A stretch of 64,000 bases of DNA from Gammaproteobacteria bacterium (GTDB lineage Bacteria; Pseudomonadota; Gammaproteobacteria; Ga0077536), in NCBI GenBank assembly GCA_024235015.1, contig JACKNG010000003.1, positions 610,666 through 674,665 on the forward strand, read 5' to 3'. The position numbers and the translations under genes were made by a program. Positions 25,904-35,740 of the stretch are shown one piece after another; the first letter of the stretch is position 1; each line of letters opens with the position of its first letter. The notes beneath the pieces are model-generated. The model made no database searches. It was not told the DNA's origin and saw only the letters and a program-made list of their open reading frames with translations.

Positions 25904-26413
25904 TCAGCGCTTCTGCGCCCACTTCACCAGCTCTTCCAGGCGCGCGGCCACGAGCGGCTGCTTGGTATCGACGACGAACTTGTCGATGTCCATGTTGCCG
26001 GCGTCGACCAGGGTGAGGGCCACGCGACAGTTCTCGACCCGGTCGCCACGGTCCAGCATCTGCGCCACGGCGGACGTTCCCGTCTTGTTGACCGAATCGT
26101 AGTAGGCCGCCTCGATGGCGTCGCGTTCCGAGTCGAGTTCGATTTCGGCCAGGCGCGCCGCCATGTAGCGCGCCGCGGCGTCGTGGTAGCGCGCGTTGTT
26201 ACGCTGCCACTGCTGCTGGTACTCCGCCGCGCTCTCCTTGCGGCCGAGCAGTTCCAGGCAGTCGCGGCCGAGGCGGCCGACGATGAAGTTCTGGGTGGCG
26301 ACGAAGGCCGCCGAGGAATCGCGGCTCTCGCTGGCCACGCCGGCGGCGCCGGCAGGGATGGCGAGGCAGAGACCGAGGATGAAGGCCGTGGAGCGAACCG
26401 GGTTCGAAGTCAT
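25904..26413 (-). CDS. Secreted hypothetical protein
   Basis: 169 aa with a clear Sec signal (VRSTAFILGLCLAIPAGAAG). The mature part is helical and charged, with two cysteines (RDCLELL and ENCRVAL) that could form a disulfide in the periplasm. I do not recognise a family. It is divergent from the exported methyltransferase at 26700. The gap of 286 bases between them shows no further gene. Confidence 0.65.
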   Translation of the reverse strand: MTSNPVRSTAFILGLCLAIPAGAAGVASESRDSSAAFVATQNFIVGRLGRDCLELLGRKESAAEYQQQWQRNNARYHDAAARYMAARLAEIELDSERDAIEAAYYDSVNKTGTSAVAQMLDRGDRVENCRVALTLVDAGNMDIDKFVVDTKQPLVAARLEELVKWAQKR

Positions 26414-26699
26414 GTCGGCTACGGGCGCCTGCAGGCGCGTTCGATGGCAGGGAGCGCCATTCTACCGGTGGCGCGCGGCGCCGGATCACCCGCACCGCGA
26501 CGGCCATCCGCGCCGTACTGGCAGCCCCGGCCATGCGCGCGGGGAATCACGGCGCTCGCCGGCATCGTTCGACGCGCCCGCGCACGGCGACGGCGCCCTG
26601 CCGTGCACGGCGTCGCGGCGCAGCCCGCCGGCACCGTCCACGCATCGCATCCAGGCTCGCTGTATCCTTGCCCCCCGAATCCCACGGAGCACTACCGTC

Positions 26700-27422
26700 A
26701 TGGCCCGCCGCCTCGCCCGCAGTCACTGCGCCTTCCTCGCCACCTTCCTGATGACCGCGCTCGGCCCGGCCGCGTCCGCGCAGCATGCCCACCACGGCGA
26801 CGACGGTGACGACGGCGGACATGGCCATGCCATGCATGCCAACCAGTACATGAACCAGCGCTCCTTCGAGGAACTCGCCGCGCGCTTCGAGAGCGCCGAG
26901 CGCGATGCCTGGCAGCACCCGGACGCGGTGATGGCGCGGCTCGGCGACGTCGCCGGCAAGCGGGTGATGGACATCGGCAGCGGCACGGGCTACTTCAGCT
27001 TCCGCCTCGCCGCCGCCGGCGCCCGGGTCATCTGTGGCGACGTCGACGAACGCTTCCTCGATTACATCCGCGAGCGCCGGGCACGCGAAGGCATCGCCCC
27101 CGAAAGGATGGAACTGCGCCACCTGGCGATGGATTCGCCCGGCCTCGCCGCCGGCGAGGTCGACCTCGTGCTGCTCGTCGACACCTACCACCACATCGAG
27201 GATCGCGAGGCCTACTTCGCCGCCGTGCGCGCAGGGCTCGCACCGGGCGGGCGCCTGGTGGTGATCGACTTCTTCAAGCGCGACGATCCACAGGGCCCGC
27301 CCGTGCGCATGAAAGTGGCCGAGGACCAGGTGGTCGCCGAACTCGCCCGCGCCGGCTTTTCGCGCTTCACCATCGAACGCGGCTTGCTGCCCTACCAGTA
27401 CCTGGTCGAGGCCTGGCCCTGA
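26700..27422 (+). CDS. Class I SAM-dependent methyltransferase with an export signal
   Basis: 240 aa from ATG 26700. The N-terminus (RRLARSHCAFLATFLM ... PAASAQ) looks like a signal peptide, followed by a His/Asp/Gly-rich stretch (HAHHGDDGDDGGHGHAMHAN). Then comes a full methyltransferase core: VMDIGSGTGYFSF (motif I), GDVDERFLDYI, VLLVDTYHHIEDR, and LAPGGRLVVIDFF. Methyltransferases need cytoplasmic SAM, so an exported form is odd, although similar annotated proteins exist in Proteobacteria. The His-rich stretch could bind metal. Confidence 0.8.
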   Translation: MARRLARSHCAFLATFLMTALGPAASAQHAHHGDDGDDGGHGHAMHANQYMNQRSFEELAARFESAERDAWQHPDAVMARLGDVAGKRVMDIGSGTGYFSFRLAAAGARVICGDVDERFLDYIRERRAREGIAPERMELRHLAMDSPGLAAGEVDLVLLVDTYHHIEDREAYFAAVRAGLAPGGRLVVIDFFKRDDPQGPPVRMKVAEDQVVAELARAGFSRFTIERGLLPYQYLVEAWP

Positions 27423-27550
27423 AGCACCCGCGTTCGTACGCACCGTGACGCCGGCCCCTGCGACCCGGCGCAGCGCATGCCCGAGACACCATGAACATAC
27501 CCCGGCGCCCCGGCGCCGCTTCCGATCACGAGCCAGCCAGAGGAGCCCCC

Positions 27551-28228
27551 ATGCAATTCGATGAAGTCGTCACCGGCCGCCGCAGCATCCGCGGTTTCAA
27601 GCCGGACCCGGTGCCGCAGGACCTGGTGCGCGAGATCGTGGCCCTGGCCACCCGCGCGCCGTCGTCGATGAACACCCAGCCGTGGTACCTGCACGTCGTC
27701 ACCGGCGCCGCACTCGACGCCATCCGCCGCGGCAACACCGAGCGCAACCTGGCCGGCGTGCCGGCCTCGCGCGAGATCCGCATCCACGGCGCCTACGAGG
27801 GCGTACACCGCGAACGCCAGAAGGGCATCGCTGCCCAGCTGTTCGAGGCCATGGGCATAGCCTGGGGTGACAAGGAGCGGCGCCAGGACTGGGTGCTGCG
27901 CGGCTTCCGCCAGTTCGACGCCCCGGTGTCGATCGTGGTGACCTTCGACAAGACCCTCAGCGACAACGACATCGCCATCTTCGACTGCGGCGCGGTGGTC
28001 AACGCGCTGGTCAACGCGGCCTGGTCGCGCGGCCTCGGCTGCGTCATCAACGGCCAGGGCATCATGCAGTCGCCGGTGGTCCGCGAACACGCCGGCATTC
28101 CCGACGACCAGGTCATCTGTACCTGCGTCGCGATGGGCTGGCCGGCGGACGACTTCGCCGCCAACGCCGTGGTCTCGACGCGCCGCCCGGTCGACGAGGT
28201 GGTGCGCTTCGTCGGCTACGAGGACTAG
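27551..28228 (+). CDS. Nitroreductase family protein
   Basis: 225 aa from ATG 27551 after an AGAGGAGCC ribosome site. It has the FMN-binding start RRSIRGFKPDPVP, then RAPSSMNTQPWYLHVV and, near the end, CTCVAMGWPADDF, typical of the NfsB/BluB-like fold. It would reduce nitro or quinone groups with NAD(P)H. It is in tandem with the amidohydrolase downstream, but with about 180 bases between, so co-transcription is uncertain. Confidence 0.88.
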   Translation: MQFDEVVTGRRSIRGFKPDPVPQDLVREIVALATRAPSSMNTQPWYLHVVTGAALDAIRRGNTERNLAGVPASREIRIHGAYEGVHRERQKGIAAQLFEAMGIAWGDKERRQDWVLRGFRQFDAPVSIVVTFDKTLSDNDIAIFDCGAVVNALVNAAWSRGLGCVINGQGIMQSPVVREHAGIPDDQVICTCVAMGWPADDFAANAVVSTRRPVDEVVRFVGYED

Positions 28229-28405
28229 GCCCGCATCCTCGTGCGCGGTGCCGGGCGGCCGGCGAGCCGCGCCGGGCGGGGCCCACGGGGGACGTTTCAC
28301 CCGGTCTGCGGCAGGCGCGCCCAAGGGGGCGTGGTGCAGGCGCCCCTTGCGCCACCGCGCCGCGCCCGCCACCATGGCGCGCTCGATCTGCACGGGGAGG
28401 CACGC

Positions 28406-30133
28406 ATGGACCTGGTCATTCGCAACGGCACGATCTACGACGGCACCGGCGGCGCGCCCTGCACCGGCGACATCGGCATCGAGGGCGACACCATCGCCGA
28501 GGTCGGCCGGGTCGCGGCGCGCGGCAAGCGCGAGATCGACGCCGACGGCGCCATCGTCACGCCCGGCTTCATCGACCTGCACACCCATTTCGACGGCCAG
28601 GCGACCTGGGATTCCTACCTCGCCCCCTCCTCCCACCACGGCGTGACCTCGCTGGTGATGGGCAACTGCGGGGTCGGCTTCGCCCCGGCGCGGCCGGGCG
28701 AGGCCGAACATCAATGGCTGATCGGCCTGCTCGAAGGCGTCGAGGACATCCCCGGCACGGCGCTGGCCGAGGGCCTGCCGTGGGACTGGGAGAGTTTCCC
28801 CGACTACCTCGATGCCCTGGCGCGGCGGCGCTATGCCGTCGACCTCGGCGCGCAGGTGCCGCACGCGGCGCTGCGCACCTACGTCATGGGCCGCCGCGGC
28901 GCCGACGCCGAGGCGCAGGCCAGCGGCGAGGACATCGCCGCCATGCGCCGGCTCGCGCGCGAAGCGCTGGAGGCCGGCGCGCTCGGCTTCACCACCTCGC
29001 GCACCTTCGTCCACCGCACCCGCGACGGCGAGAACATCGGCACCTACCGCGCACCGGCCGAGGAACTGCTCGGCGTCGCCGGCGCGCTGGCCGATGCCGG
29101 CCGCGGCGTGATGCAGCTCATCACCGACGCCTACGTCACCGAGGACCTCGCCTTTCGCGATGCCGAGATCGCGCTGGTCGAGGCGGTCGCGCGTACCATT
29201 CGCCGGCCGCTGTCGTTCACCGTGCAACAGCCCGACCTCGCCGCCGGCCGCTGGCGCGAACTGTTCGACTTCGTCGGCCGTGCCAACGCCGCCGGCCTCG
29301 ACATCAAGGCCCAGGTCGCACCGCGCCCGATCGGCGTGCTGCTCACCCACCAGGGCTCGCTGACCCCGTTCATCTTCTGCCGCGCCTTCCAGCGCACCAT
29401 GCGCCTGCCGCTGGCCGAACGGGTGGCCGCGCTGCGCGACCCGGCGCTGCGCGCGACCATCCTCGCGGAACTGCGCGCGAGCCGCGAGTTCCTCGTCGGC
29501 CTCGACCGCTGGCCGTGGGAGCGCATGTTCCCGCTCAGCGACCCGCCCGACTACGAGCCCTCGGCCGCCGACTCGGTCGCCGCGCTGGCGGCCGCCCAGG
29601 GCGTGCCGGCGGATGAATACGCCTACGACTACCTGCTCGGCGACGACGGCCGCGCCATGCTCTACTGCCCGCTGCACAACTACGTCGACGGCTCGCTCGA
29701 CGTGGTGCGCGAGATGCTGACCTTCCCGCACAGCCTGCTCGCGCTGTCCGATGCGGGCGCCCACTGCGGGGTGATCTGCGATGCCTCCTTCCCCACCACC
29801 ACGCTCGCCCTGTGGGGCCGCGATCGCAGCCGCGGCGAAGGCCTGCCGCTCGAGTTCCTGGTCCAGCGCCTGACCCGGCGTAACGCCGAGCAGGTCGGCT
29901 GGCTCGACCGCGGCCTGCTGCGCCCGGGCCTGCTCGCCGACGTCAACGTCATCGACTTCGACAAGTTGCGCTGCCGGGCGCCGCACATCGTCCACGACCT
30001 GCCGGCCGGCGGGCGGCGCCTGGTGCAGGAAGCCGACGGCTACCGCTGCACCGTCAAGCGCGGCACCGTGACCTTCGAGAACGGCAAGCCGACCGGCGAG
30101 CTGCCCGGCAGCTTGGTGCGCGGTACCGCCTGA
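28406..30133 (+). CDS. N-acyl-D-amino-acid deacylase-like amidohydrolase
   Basis: 575 aa, amidohydrolase superfamily. It starts MDLVIRNGTIYDGTGG, has PGFIDLHTHFDGQATWD near residue 60 (HxH metal site) and HHGVTSLVMGNCGVGFAP near 80 (a Cys ligand as in D-aminoacylases), and near the C-terminus LALSDAGAHCGVICDASFP with the metal Asp. The downstream GLLADVNVIDFD returns to the small beta domain. It probably deacylates an N-acyl amino acid or a related amide. ATG 28406 follows GGGGAGGCACGC. Confidence 0.9.
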   Translation: MDLVIRNGTIYDGTGGAPCTGDIGIEGDTIAEVGRVAARGKREIDADGAIVTPGFIDLHTHFDGQATWDSYLAPSSHHGVTSLVMGNCGVGFAPARPGEAEHQWLIGLLEGVEDIPGTALAEGLPWDWESFPDYLDALARRRYAVDLGAQVPHAALRTYVMGRRGADAEAQASGEDIAAMRRLAREALEAGALGFTTSRTFVHRTRDGENIGTYRAPAEELLGVAGALADAGRGVMQLITDAYVTEDLAFRDAEIALVEAVARTIRRPLSFTVQQPDLAAGRWRELFDFVGRANAAGLDIKAQVAPRPIGVLLTHQGSLTPFIFCRAFQRTMRLPLAERVAALRDPALRATILAELRASREFLVGLDRWPWERMFPLSDPPDYEPSAADSVAALAAAQGVPADEYAYDYLLGDDGRAMLYCPLHNYVDGSLDVVREMLTFPHSLLALSDAGAHCGVICDASFPTTTLALWGRDRSRGEGLPLEFLVQRLTRRNAEQVGWLDRGLLRPGLLADVNVIDFDKLRCRAPHIVHDLPAGGRRLVQEADGYRCTVKRGTVTFENGKPTGELPGSLVRGTA

Positions 30134-30401
30134 GAACAGCCCGCAACATGGGCGGGCCAGGGCCCGAGACCGCCTGGCCGCCCCGCCCGGCAGTCGGTAA
30201 CCGGCGAGCAACACGCCGGCGCGTGACGGCGGGCGCAGCCGGTGACGGCACCCGCCACTGGCGGCGAAGGCCAGCCCCCCCCGTGACCTCGGCGCCGACG
30301 TAGCGCTCACCGTGCGCATCCTGCCGCGCCCGGCCACCTGCACGCGACAAGCTCTAGAATGGTCGCCGTCGTCTGACGGAACACCCCGACAAGGAGCACA
30401 C

Positions 30402-30836
30402 ATGACAGGCAATCCCCTACTCGCCCCGGCGGCGACGCTGGTGTTGTGGTCGCTGGTCGTCCTCGGCTGGCTGGTCGCAACGCGTTTTCCCGCGTTCACG
30501 AAGGCCGGTATCACGCTCGCCAACGCGCCGCGCGGCGGCCGCTACGCGGACGTCGAAAAGGACATGCCGGAGCAGGTGAACTGGGTGTCGCACAACTACA
30601 CCCACCTGATGGAGCAGCCGACGATTTTCTACGCCGTCGTCGCCGTACTCGTCCTCTCCGGCGACACCAGCGGGGTCAACCTCGCCGCGGCCTGGGCCTA
30701 CACCGGCCTGCGCATCGCGCACAGCCTGTGGCAGGGGCTGGTCAACGTGATCAACGTGCGGGTGGTGCTGTTCACCCTGTCGACGGTGTGCCTGTGGGTG
30801 CTGGCCGTGAACGCCGTGCGGCGGACCGTGTTCTGA
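30402..30836 (+). CDS. MAPEG family membrane protein
   Basis: 144 aa with four hydrophobic spans (about 8-25, 72-90, 95-110 and 115-138). The motif NYTHLMEQPTIFYAV near residue 65 and GLRIAHSLWQGLVN near 107 are those of MAPEG proteins (eicosanoid/glutathione membrane proteins). Bacterial members may have glutathione transferase activity. ATG 30402 follows AAGGAGCACAC. The 268 bases upstream show only weak inverted repeats. Confidence 0.88.
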   Translation: MTGNPLLAPAATLVLWSLVVLGWLVATRFPAFTKAGITLANAPRGGRYADVEKDMPEQVNWVSHNYTHLMEQPTIFYAVVAVLVLSGDTSGVNLAAAWAYTGLRIAHSLWQGLVNVINVRVVLFTLSTVCLWVLAVNAVRRTVF

Positions 30837-30916
30837 GCGGGTAACGGCGGTTCGCCGCCACCGCGGCGGCGGCGGTCACGCGGCAAGTCGGGCACACCGC
30901 GCCGGTGTAGCGCGAT

Positions 30917-31321
30917 TCAGTCCGCCGCCCCCTCGATACGAACCAGCCACAGCTGCACGCGCAACACCGCGGCGGGCGGTACCCGGCCCGGCAGGCCGCG
31001 CTCGCCGTAGGCGAGGTGCGGTGCGATGCGCACCTCGCGGTAGCCGCCGGCGCGCATGCCGTCGAGCGCCCGTTCGATCCCGGCCATGGCCTGGCGACGC
31101 CCGAGCGTGATCGCATGCACCACGAGCTCGACGCCCGCGATGTGCCGCGTCTCCAGGTAGCCGGTGTCGCGGGCGATCAGGTCGGCATCGGTCGTGATCT
31201 CCTCGCCGCGTCGCAGGTACAGGCGCGCGGCGTAGCGAACGCGCGCGCCACTGGTCGCCGGCGCTCCCACGCCCGGCAGCTCGGCAAGGAGTTCGACGCC
31301 CTTGGCCAGCCGGACCTTCAC
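30917..31321 (-). CDS. FKBP-type peptidyl-prolyl isomerase-like protein
   Basis: 134 aa. The C-terminal half matches FKBP: GIERALDGMRAGGYREVRIAP, HLAYGERGLPGRVPPAAVL and RVQLWLVRIEG. The N-terminal half is shorter than usual (GARVRYAARLYLRRGEEI). It has no signal peptide, so it should be cytoplasmic. It ends 81 bases from the convergent MAPEG gene and stands just downstream of the deazaflavin-type reductase on the same strand. Confidence 0.82.
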   Translation of the reverse strand: MKVRLAKGVELLAELPGVGAPATSGARVRYAARLYLRRGEEITTDADLIARDTGYLETRHIAGVELVVHAITLGRRQAMAGIERALDGMRAGGYREVRIAPHLAYGERGLPGRVPPAAVLRVQLWLVRIEGAAD

Positions 31322-31406
31322 GATCGCGGAACACCACCCGGCGGCGCCTGGCCCGGCCCCACGCAGGGATTCCCGCGCGCAGACGGCGACATGCGCACGC
31401 GCCGCG

Positions 31407-31919
31407 CTAGCGGCGCTTCAGCTCGATGACCGGGATGTTCCGCTCGGTCCGTGCCTGGTACTCGGCGAACGGTGGCAGCGCCGCACACACGCTCGCGAAC
31501 AGGCGGTCGCGATCCTCGCCCGCGGTGATCACGGCCCGCGCCTCGAAGGTCTCGCCGTCCTTCTCCACCAGCACTTCGGGGTTGGCCACCAGGTTGTGAT
31601 ACCAGGGTGGGTTGTGTTTTGCGCCGCCCATCGAGGCGATGATCAACAGGCGGCCATCGACCTCGTGGCAGGCCAGCGGGATGGGCCGCTTCTTGCCGGT
31701 CCTGGCACCCGTGGTCGTGATGATGAGGCACGGCACGTTGCCGAGTTCGCCCGGCACCTTGCCGTTGTTCTCGCGCAGCGCGCGCATGAACTTCTCGTTG
31801 ACCCGGTTGGTCACCGAGCCCTCGGCCTGCCACTTGCCGGTACCCGGCCCGCGCTCACCAATCAGTTCCGCCGTCGCCTGTTGCAGGTCGCCCCAGGTCA
31901 GCTCGGTATTGCCCGCCAT
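31407..31919 (-). CDS. Nitroreductase/deazaflavin-dependent (DDN-like, DUF385) protein
   Basis: 170 aa. The split-barrel motif is clear: PCLIITTTGARTGKKRPIPL, then LLIIASMGGAKHNPPWYHNL, NPEVLVEKDGETF and ARTERNIPVIELKRR at the end. In actinobacteria these use F420; in Proteobacteria the cofactor may be FMN or another flavin. ATG 31919 is followed by native-looking codons. The 361 bases between it and the gene at 32281 show no supported feature. Confidence 0.85.
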   Translation of the reverse strand: MAGNTELTWGDLQQATAELIGERGPGTGKWQAEGSVTNRVNEKFMRALRENNGKVPGELGNVPCLIITTTGARTGKKRPIPLACHEVDGRLLIIASMGGAKHNPPWYHNLVANPEVLVEKDGETFEARAVITAGEDRDRLFASVCAALPPFAEYQARTERNIPVIELKRR

Positions 31920-32280
31920 CGTACGCTCCCCCGCGTTGGACGCCGGGTGATTCTAGCCCGGCTTCCGCCCGGCGAGCCCGCCGGGCGCACGGTGCCGGTA
32001 TCGTCGAAGCCGTGCACCCGCGCACCACGGCGACCGGGGATCGCGCCCCGGCCGCCACGGGCCCCCGGCTGCGGCCGGCCGCGTACGCGAAGCGCCGACA
32101 CGCGCGGGGATTCAATGAATCCGCCGGCCGGCCGCTCCCCCCTGGAGAGCTTACGCACGGGTCACGACGCGTTGCCCGGCAGGGACCGTCGCCGCCTCGC
32201 CGATCAGGGGGCGACCACTGCGCCGTCAACGCGAGGCCGAACGCCACGCGCTTCCGCCAGCAAAACGAGGAGGACATCCC

Positions 32281-32721
32281 ATGGCCGAAATGCAATTCGA
32301 CCTGTCCGGTCGCAAGGGACTCGCGGCGCTCACCGCCGTCGTCATACTGGTGGCGCTGCGGGCCGCCACCCTCGGCGCCACCGACGACCCGGCGCTGCAC
32401 GCCGCCATCCGCGCCCACCTGCTGAACGACGTCGGCGCCAACGTCGCCGCCACCCTGGAAAACCTCGACCCGGCCGACCCGGCAGGCGTCGCACAGGTGC
32501 TGGAGGCCGCCGACGCCGGCGCGATCGCGCTGCACGAAGTCCGCGTCAGCAAACCCCTGCTGGCGGTTGGCAGCGGTACGGAGGCCATCGTGCATTGCGA
32601 CTACTCGCTGCCCGGCGCGCCCCGGCAGAGCGCCTGGTGGCGCTTCCGCGACCAGGCCATCGGCGGCTGGCGCTACCTGGGGCGAAGCTCCGCCTTTTCC
32701 TACTACTTGAACTTCTTGTGA
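32281..32721 (+). CDS. Hypothetical membrane-anchored protein
   Basis: 146 aa with a good AACGAGGAGGACAT ribosome site before ATG 32281. One N-terminal hydrophobic span (GLAALTAVVILVALRAATLG) would anchor it, leaving a periplasmic domain that ends in a WWRFRDQAIGGWRYLGRSS strand-rich segment. I do not recognise a family. The GC bias matches the chromosome. It is convergent with the methyltransferase gene. Confidence 0.6.
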   Translation: MAEMQFDLSGRKGLAALTAVVILVALRAATLGATDDPALHAAIRAHLLNDVGANVAATLENLDPADPAGVAQVLEAADAGAIALHEVRVSKPLLAVGSGTEAIVHCDYSLPGAPRQSAWWRFRDQAIGGWRYLGRSSAFSYYLNFL

Positions 32722-32779
32722 GCACGCGGGGACAGCTGCGCCGCTCACCACGAGATCGGTGTCGCCTGCGGCACACGAG

Positions 32780-33409
32780 TCACGCCCGGGCCGGGCGCCG
32801 GGCGACGAGGAACACGGCCTGGTTGCCGCCCGCATGCCAGCGGACGTCAATCGCAAAGCCGGCCTCCACCAGTGCCTGCTCGAGCGCCGCCGCGCTGAAC
32901 ACCACCACCCGCGGCAGCACGCGGAGCGCCCGGCCGAGCGGCAACAGGTAACGCAGCCACGCCATCGAATCACCAATGCAGGCCGTGCTGCTGATGAACA
33001 CGCCACCCGGCTCCAGCAGCCCGTAGACCTGCGCCAGCACACCACGCCAATCCTCGAGCAGGTGAAGGATGCTGAGGCCCAGCACGACATCGTAGCGCTC
33101 CGCCGATTCCGCTACCTCGTGCAGCGCCGCGCACTCGAAACGGACGTTCGTGATCTTCGCCGCCACCCGTTTCTGCTCGGCGATTTCGATCATGCGGGCC
33201 GAGAAGTCGATGGCTCGGACGTGTTGCACGAAAGGCGCATGCAGCAATGCGGTCGAGCCCGTGCCGCAGCCGAACTCGAACACCCGCGACCGCGGCGTGA
33301 GATAGCGGCGCGAGATCGCGATCTTCTTCTCGTAGGCGACGGGATCGGCCACCGGCTTGGCGGCGTAGCGGCGAGCGATGCGATTCCAGAAATTGACGTC
33401 CACAGTCAT
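32780..33409 (-). CDS. Class I SAM-dependent methyltransferase
   Basis: 209 aa. Motif I is FEFGCGTGSTALLHAP near residue 44, then VRAIDFSARMIEIAEQK, RYDVVLGLSILHLL and LEPGGVFISSTACIG. The overall pattern is of small-molecule methyltransferases of the Methyltransf_11/25 type. The substrate is unknown. It is the last intact chromosomal gene before the IS remnants and the cassette array. Confidence 0.87.
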   Translation of the reverse strand: MTVDVNFWNRIARRYAAKPVADPVAYEKKIAISRRYLTPRSRVFEFGCGTGSTALLHAPFVQHVRAIDFSARMIEIAEQKRVAAKITNVRFECAALHEVAESAERYDVVLGLSILHLLEDWRGVLAQVYGLLEPGGVFISSTACIGDSMAWLRYLLPLGRALRVLPRVVVFSAAALEQALVEAGFAIDVRWHAGGNQAVFLVARRPARA

Positions 33410-33521
33410 CGACCCGACTCCACCGCCTTACACCGTTGTTCCGTTCCGCGGAGCGCCGGGGGTTCTACCCCGATATCACGGGCACATCGAATGGGTTCCA
33501 CGATGACCCGGGCGGTGTGTC

Positions 33522-33970
33522 ATGCGCAAGAGACGACGTTCTACTGAGGAGTTCCAACAACAGGCGCGCGGTCTGGCATCACAACCGAATGCCACGAAGC
33601 GACAGATTGCCGGGGACCTCGGGATTGACACCGCGATGCTTGGCCGCTGGTGCCGCGGGCGGGAGGCCCATGGCCTCAAGGTCTTTTCCGGTCATGGCAA
33701 TGCCCGGGAGGAGGCGGTCGCACCCCTCGAGCGAGCGCTGGCGCGAGCCAAGCAGGAGCGGGATTTCTTTAAAGAAAAAACGGCAGCGTTCTTCACACAG
33801 GAATCGCAGTGAAGCACGGGATGATCGAGCGTTGCCGCGAAACCTATCCGGTGCGGATGACTTGCCGTCTGTTCGGCGTGTCAGCGAGTGGATTCCACGA
33901 TTCGGCCAGGCGGAGCCCGCGCGAGCGGGACCAGTCCTACGAAAAGCGACTCGAGCGGATTTGAACCGCA
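33522..33970 (+). pseudogene. IS3-family transposase remnant (orfA plus start of orfB)
   Basis: orfA at 33522-33812 (96 aa) has the IS3 HTH pattern RRRSTEEFQQQARGLASQPN, LGIDTAMLGRWCRG and a leucine/coiled-coil end ERDFFKEKTAAFF. GAAAAAACG near its end resembles a frameshift slip site. An orfB-like start follows at about 33811 (MIERCRETYPVRMTCRLFGV) and stops at a TGA near 33961 after about 50 residues. The rest of orfB is gone, so the element is dead. Its right side is overlapped by a second, oppositely oriented IS3 remnant. Confidence 0.7.
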
Positions 33971-33989
33971 CCGGGCACTCCGGCGGCCA

Positions 33990-35306
33990 TTTTGATTGCG
34001 TCAGGCCGCGAGGCCCGACCCGGTGAGTCGATGAGCGTAGGCTTGTGCGGTCTCCGCTTGGGGGGACATCGCCGAGCGGTTCGAGCAGGCGCCGGTGGTT
34101 GAACCAGTCGACCCACTCCGGTGTGGCGAGTTCGACCGCCGCGAGATTGCGCCACGGGCGGCGCTGGCGGATGACCCCGGTCTGGTCTAGCCCGATGATG
34201 GTTCCGGCCAGCGCGTTGCCGCAGGAGTCGCCCACGGTTCCGACCGAGGGCTCGATGCCGGCGTCAGCCAGACGCCCGGCGTAACGAATCGACAAGTACC
34301 GCGCGCCGCGATCACGGTGGTGAACCAAGCCGCCCTGGCGTTCGAGCGGGCGGTCGTACAAGGCCTGCCGTGGCGCGTCCAGGGCGAGGTCGGTCTGCAA
34401 CGAACTCGACACCCGCCAACCCACGAAACGCCGCGCGTCGGCGTCGCTGACAAATGCCACGTACACGAAGCCCCGCCAGGTCGCGACGTCGGTCAGCGCC
34501 GACAGCCACGGTGCATTCAGACGGGCCGCCTGGAAGTGGCGGTTGACCCGAGCGGCCGGCGAGGCGTCGGCAAGGTTCGTCAGCGTCGTCTTCGGCGTCC
34601 GGCCGCGTACCACGCCCTTCAGCCCCGGCTGGCTCATCAGCCGCGCACCGTGCAGCGCGCCACTGTAGGCCCTTTCCGACTGAGCTGCCGCCAGGCCTTG
34701 CGCGCGCCGTAGACCTGCTGGTTCTCATGCCATACCCGGGCGAACCCGGGTTCGAGCACCCGGTCGCGCTGACGTGGTGGCGGCAGGTGCTCCGGATCAG
34801 CCCCACGGGCCTTGTATTCGTAGTACGTCGACGGGGCGCTCGGCAACACTGCGCCGTTCGGTTCGACCGCTTACCTGGCCTTGTGGCCATCGACGTAGCG
34901 CACTATGACTTCAGTCGGCGGTCGAGCTCCGCCTGGGCAAAAAACGCCCAGGCCGTTTCAAGCATCTCGTTCGCGCGCTTTCGTTCGCGGTTCTCCCGCT
35001 CTAGCGCCTCGAGACGTTCACCCACGTCCGTGGTCAGGCCTGCGCGCTCTTCCTGGCCCTCTCAGCGCGCCTCACTCACTTACGCAGTGTTTCCGACGTC
35101 CAGCCAATCTTCGAGGCGCTCGACTCGATCGCAGCCCATTCCGGTTCGTGCTCTGCCCGGTGCTCCCGCACCGCCCGCTCTTCTACGTCCGGGGAATTGA
35201 TCGATTCGACTTGCTCAGGGCCCATCCTCTCGAGGTTCGGAGCCTCCGGTAATCCCGGCGCGGTTCGACACGCCAGGTTGAGCCACTGCTTAGGCGCCCC
35301 TTCCAT
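33990..35306 (-). pseudogene. Second IS3-family element, degenerate orfA and orfB
   Basis: orfA-like sequence runs from 35306 (AEHEPEWAAIESSASKIGWTS) through an internal TAA near 35075 to LETAWAFFAQAELDRR near 34900. orfB begins near 34860 (STYYEYKARGADPE), shifts frame near 34640 and continues in the frame ending ATPEWVDWFNHRRLLEPLGD. The second catalytic Asp region survives (HHRDRGARYLS), but the glutamate position that normally reads DNALAE is GNALAG, so the DDE triad is broken. The native stop is lost. Confidence 0.7.
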
Positions 35307-35377
35307 CTGCGTCGGTTGATATTCACGAACTTAATGCACTCCCTCGCATTAGCTTGGGATTGTCGCCCCGGCGCTAG

Positions 35378-35740
35378 CTAGAACGCCGCCTTCCATTGCT
35401 CCGTATCGACGAACCATCGTTCCTCAAAGATCTTGTCGCCACGAAAGCGGAAAAGCACCGCAACCTGAGATGATTCGACTTTCTCCGATTTCCAAGAACA
35501 AATAGTGACGACTTCACCGTTTCCTTCGATATGTCTAAGCCCAACTATTTCAAAACCGGTTGGCACCGCGGCACCCAGATTTTCCACGGCCGCTCGGAAA
35601 TCTGGAACGCCCTCAATCACATCGGTTTGGCCGGGCATGACAAAAATCATGTCTTCAGTGTAGTCCGCCACCAACGTATCCATATCTCCGGCAGCAACAG
35701 CATCCCATCCACGTTGTACGATCTCAGAGAGTGTCGGCAT
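35378..35740 (-). CDS. SnoaL/NTF2-like fold protein (last cassette of the array)
   Basis: 120 aa. The pattern RGWDAVAAGDMDTLVADYTEDMIFVMPG, then VPDFRAAVENLG and VAVLFRFRGDKIFEERWFVD fits the SnoaL-like/NTF2 cone fold used by many ketosteroid-isomerase-type enzymes and ligand-binding proteins. The reaction is unknown. It lies just left of the first attC with the same minus orientation as the other cassettes. No attC can be seen downstream of it (35,307-35,377), so its own attC seems lost, perhaps through the IS3 insertions. Confidence 0.75.
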   Translation of the reverse strand: MPTLSEIVQRGWDAVAAGDMDTLVADYTEDMIFVMPGQTDVIEGVPDFRAAVENLGAAVPTGFEIVGLRHIEGNGEVVTICSWKSEKVESSQVAVLFRFRGDKIFEERWFVDTEQWKAAF

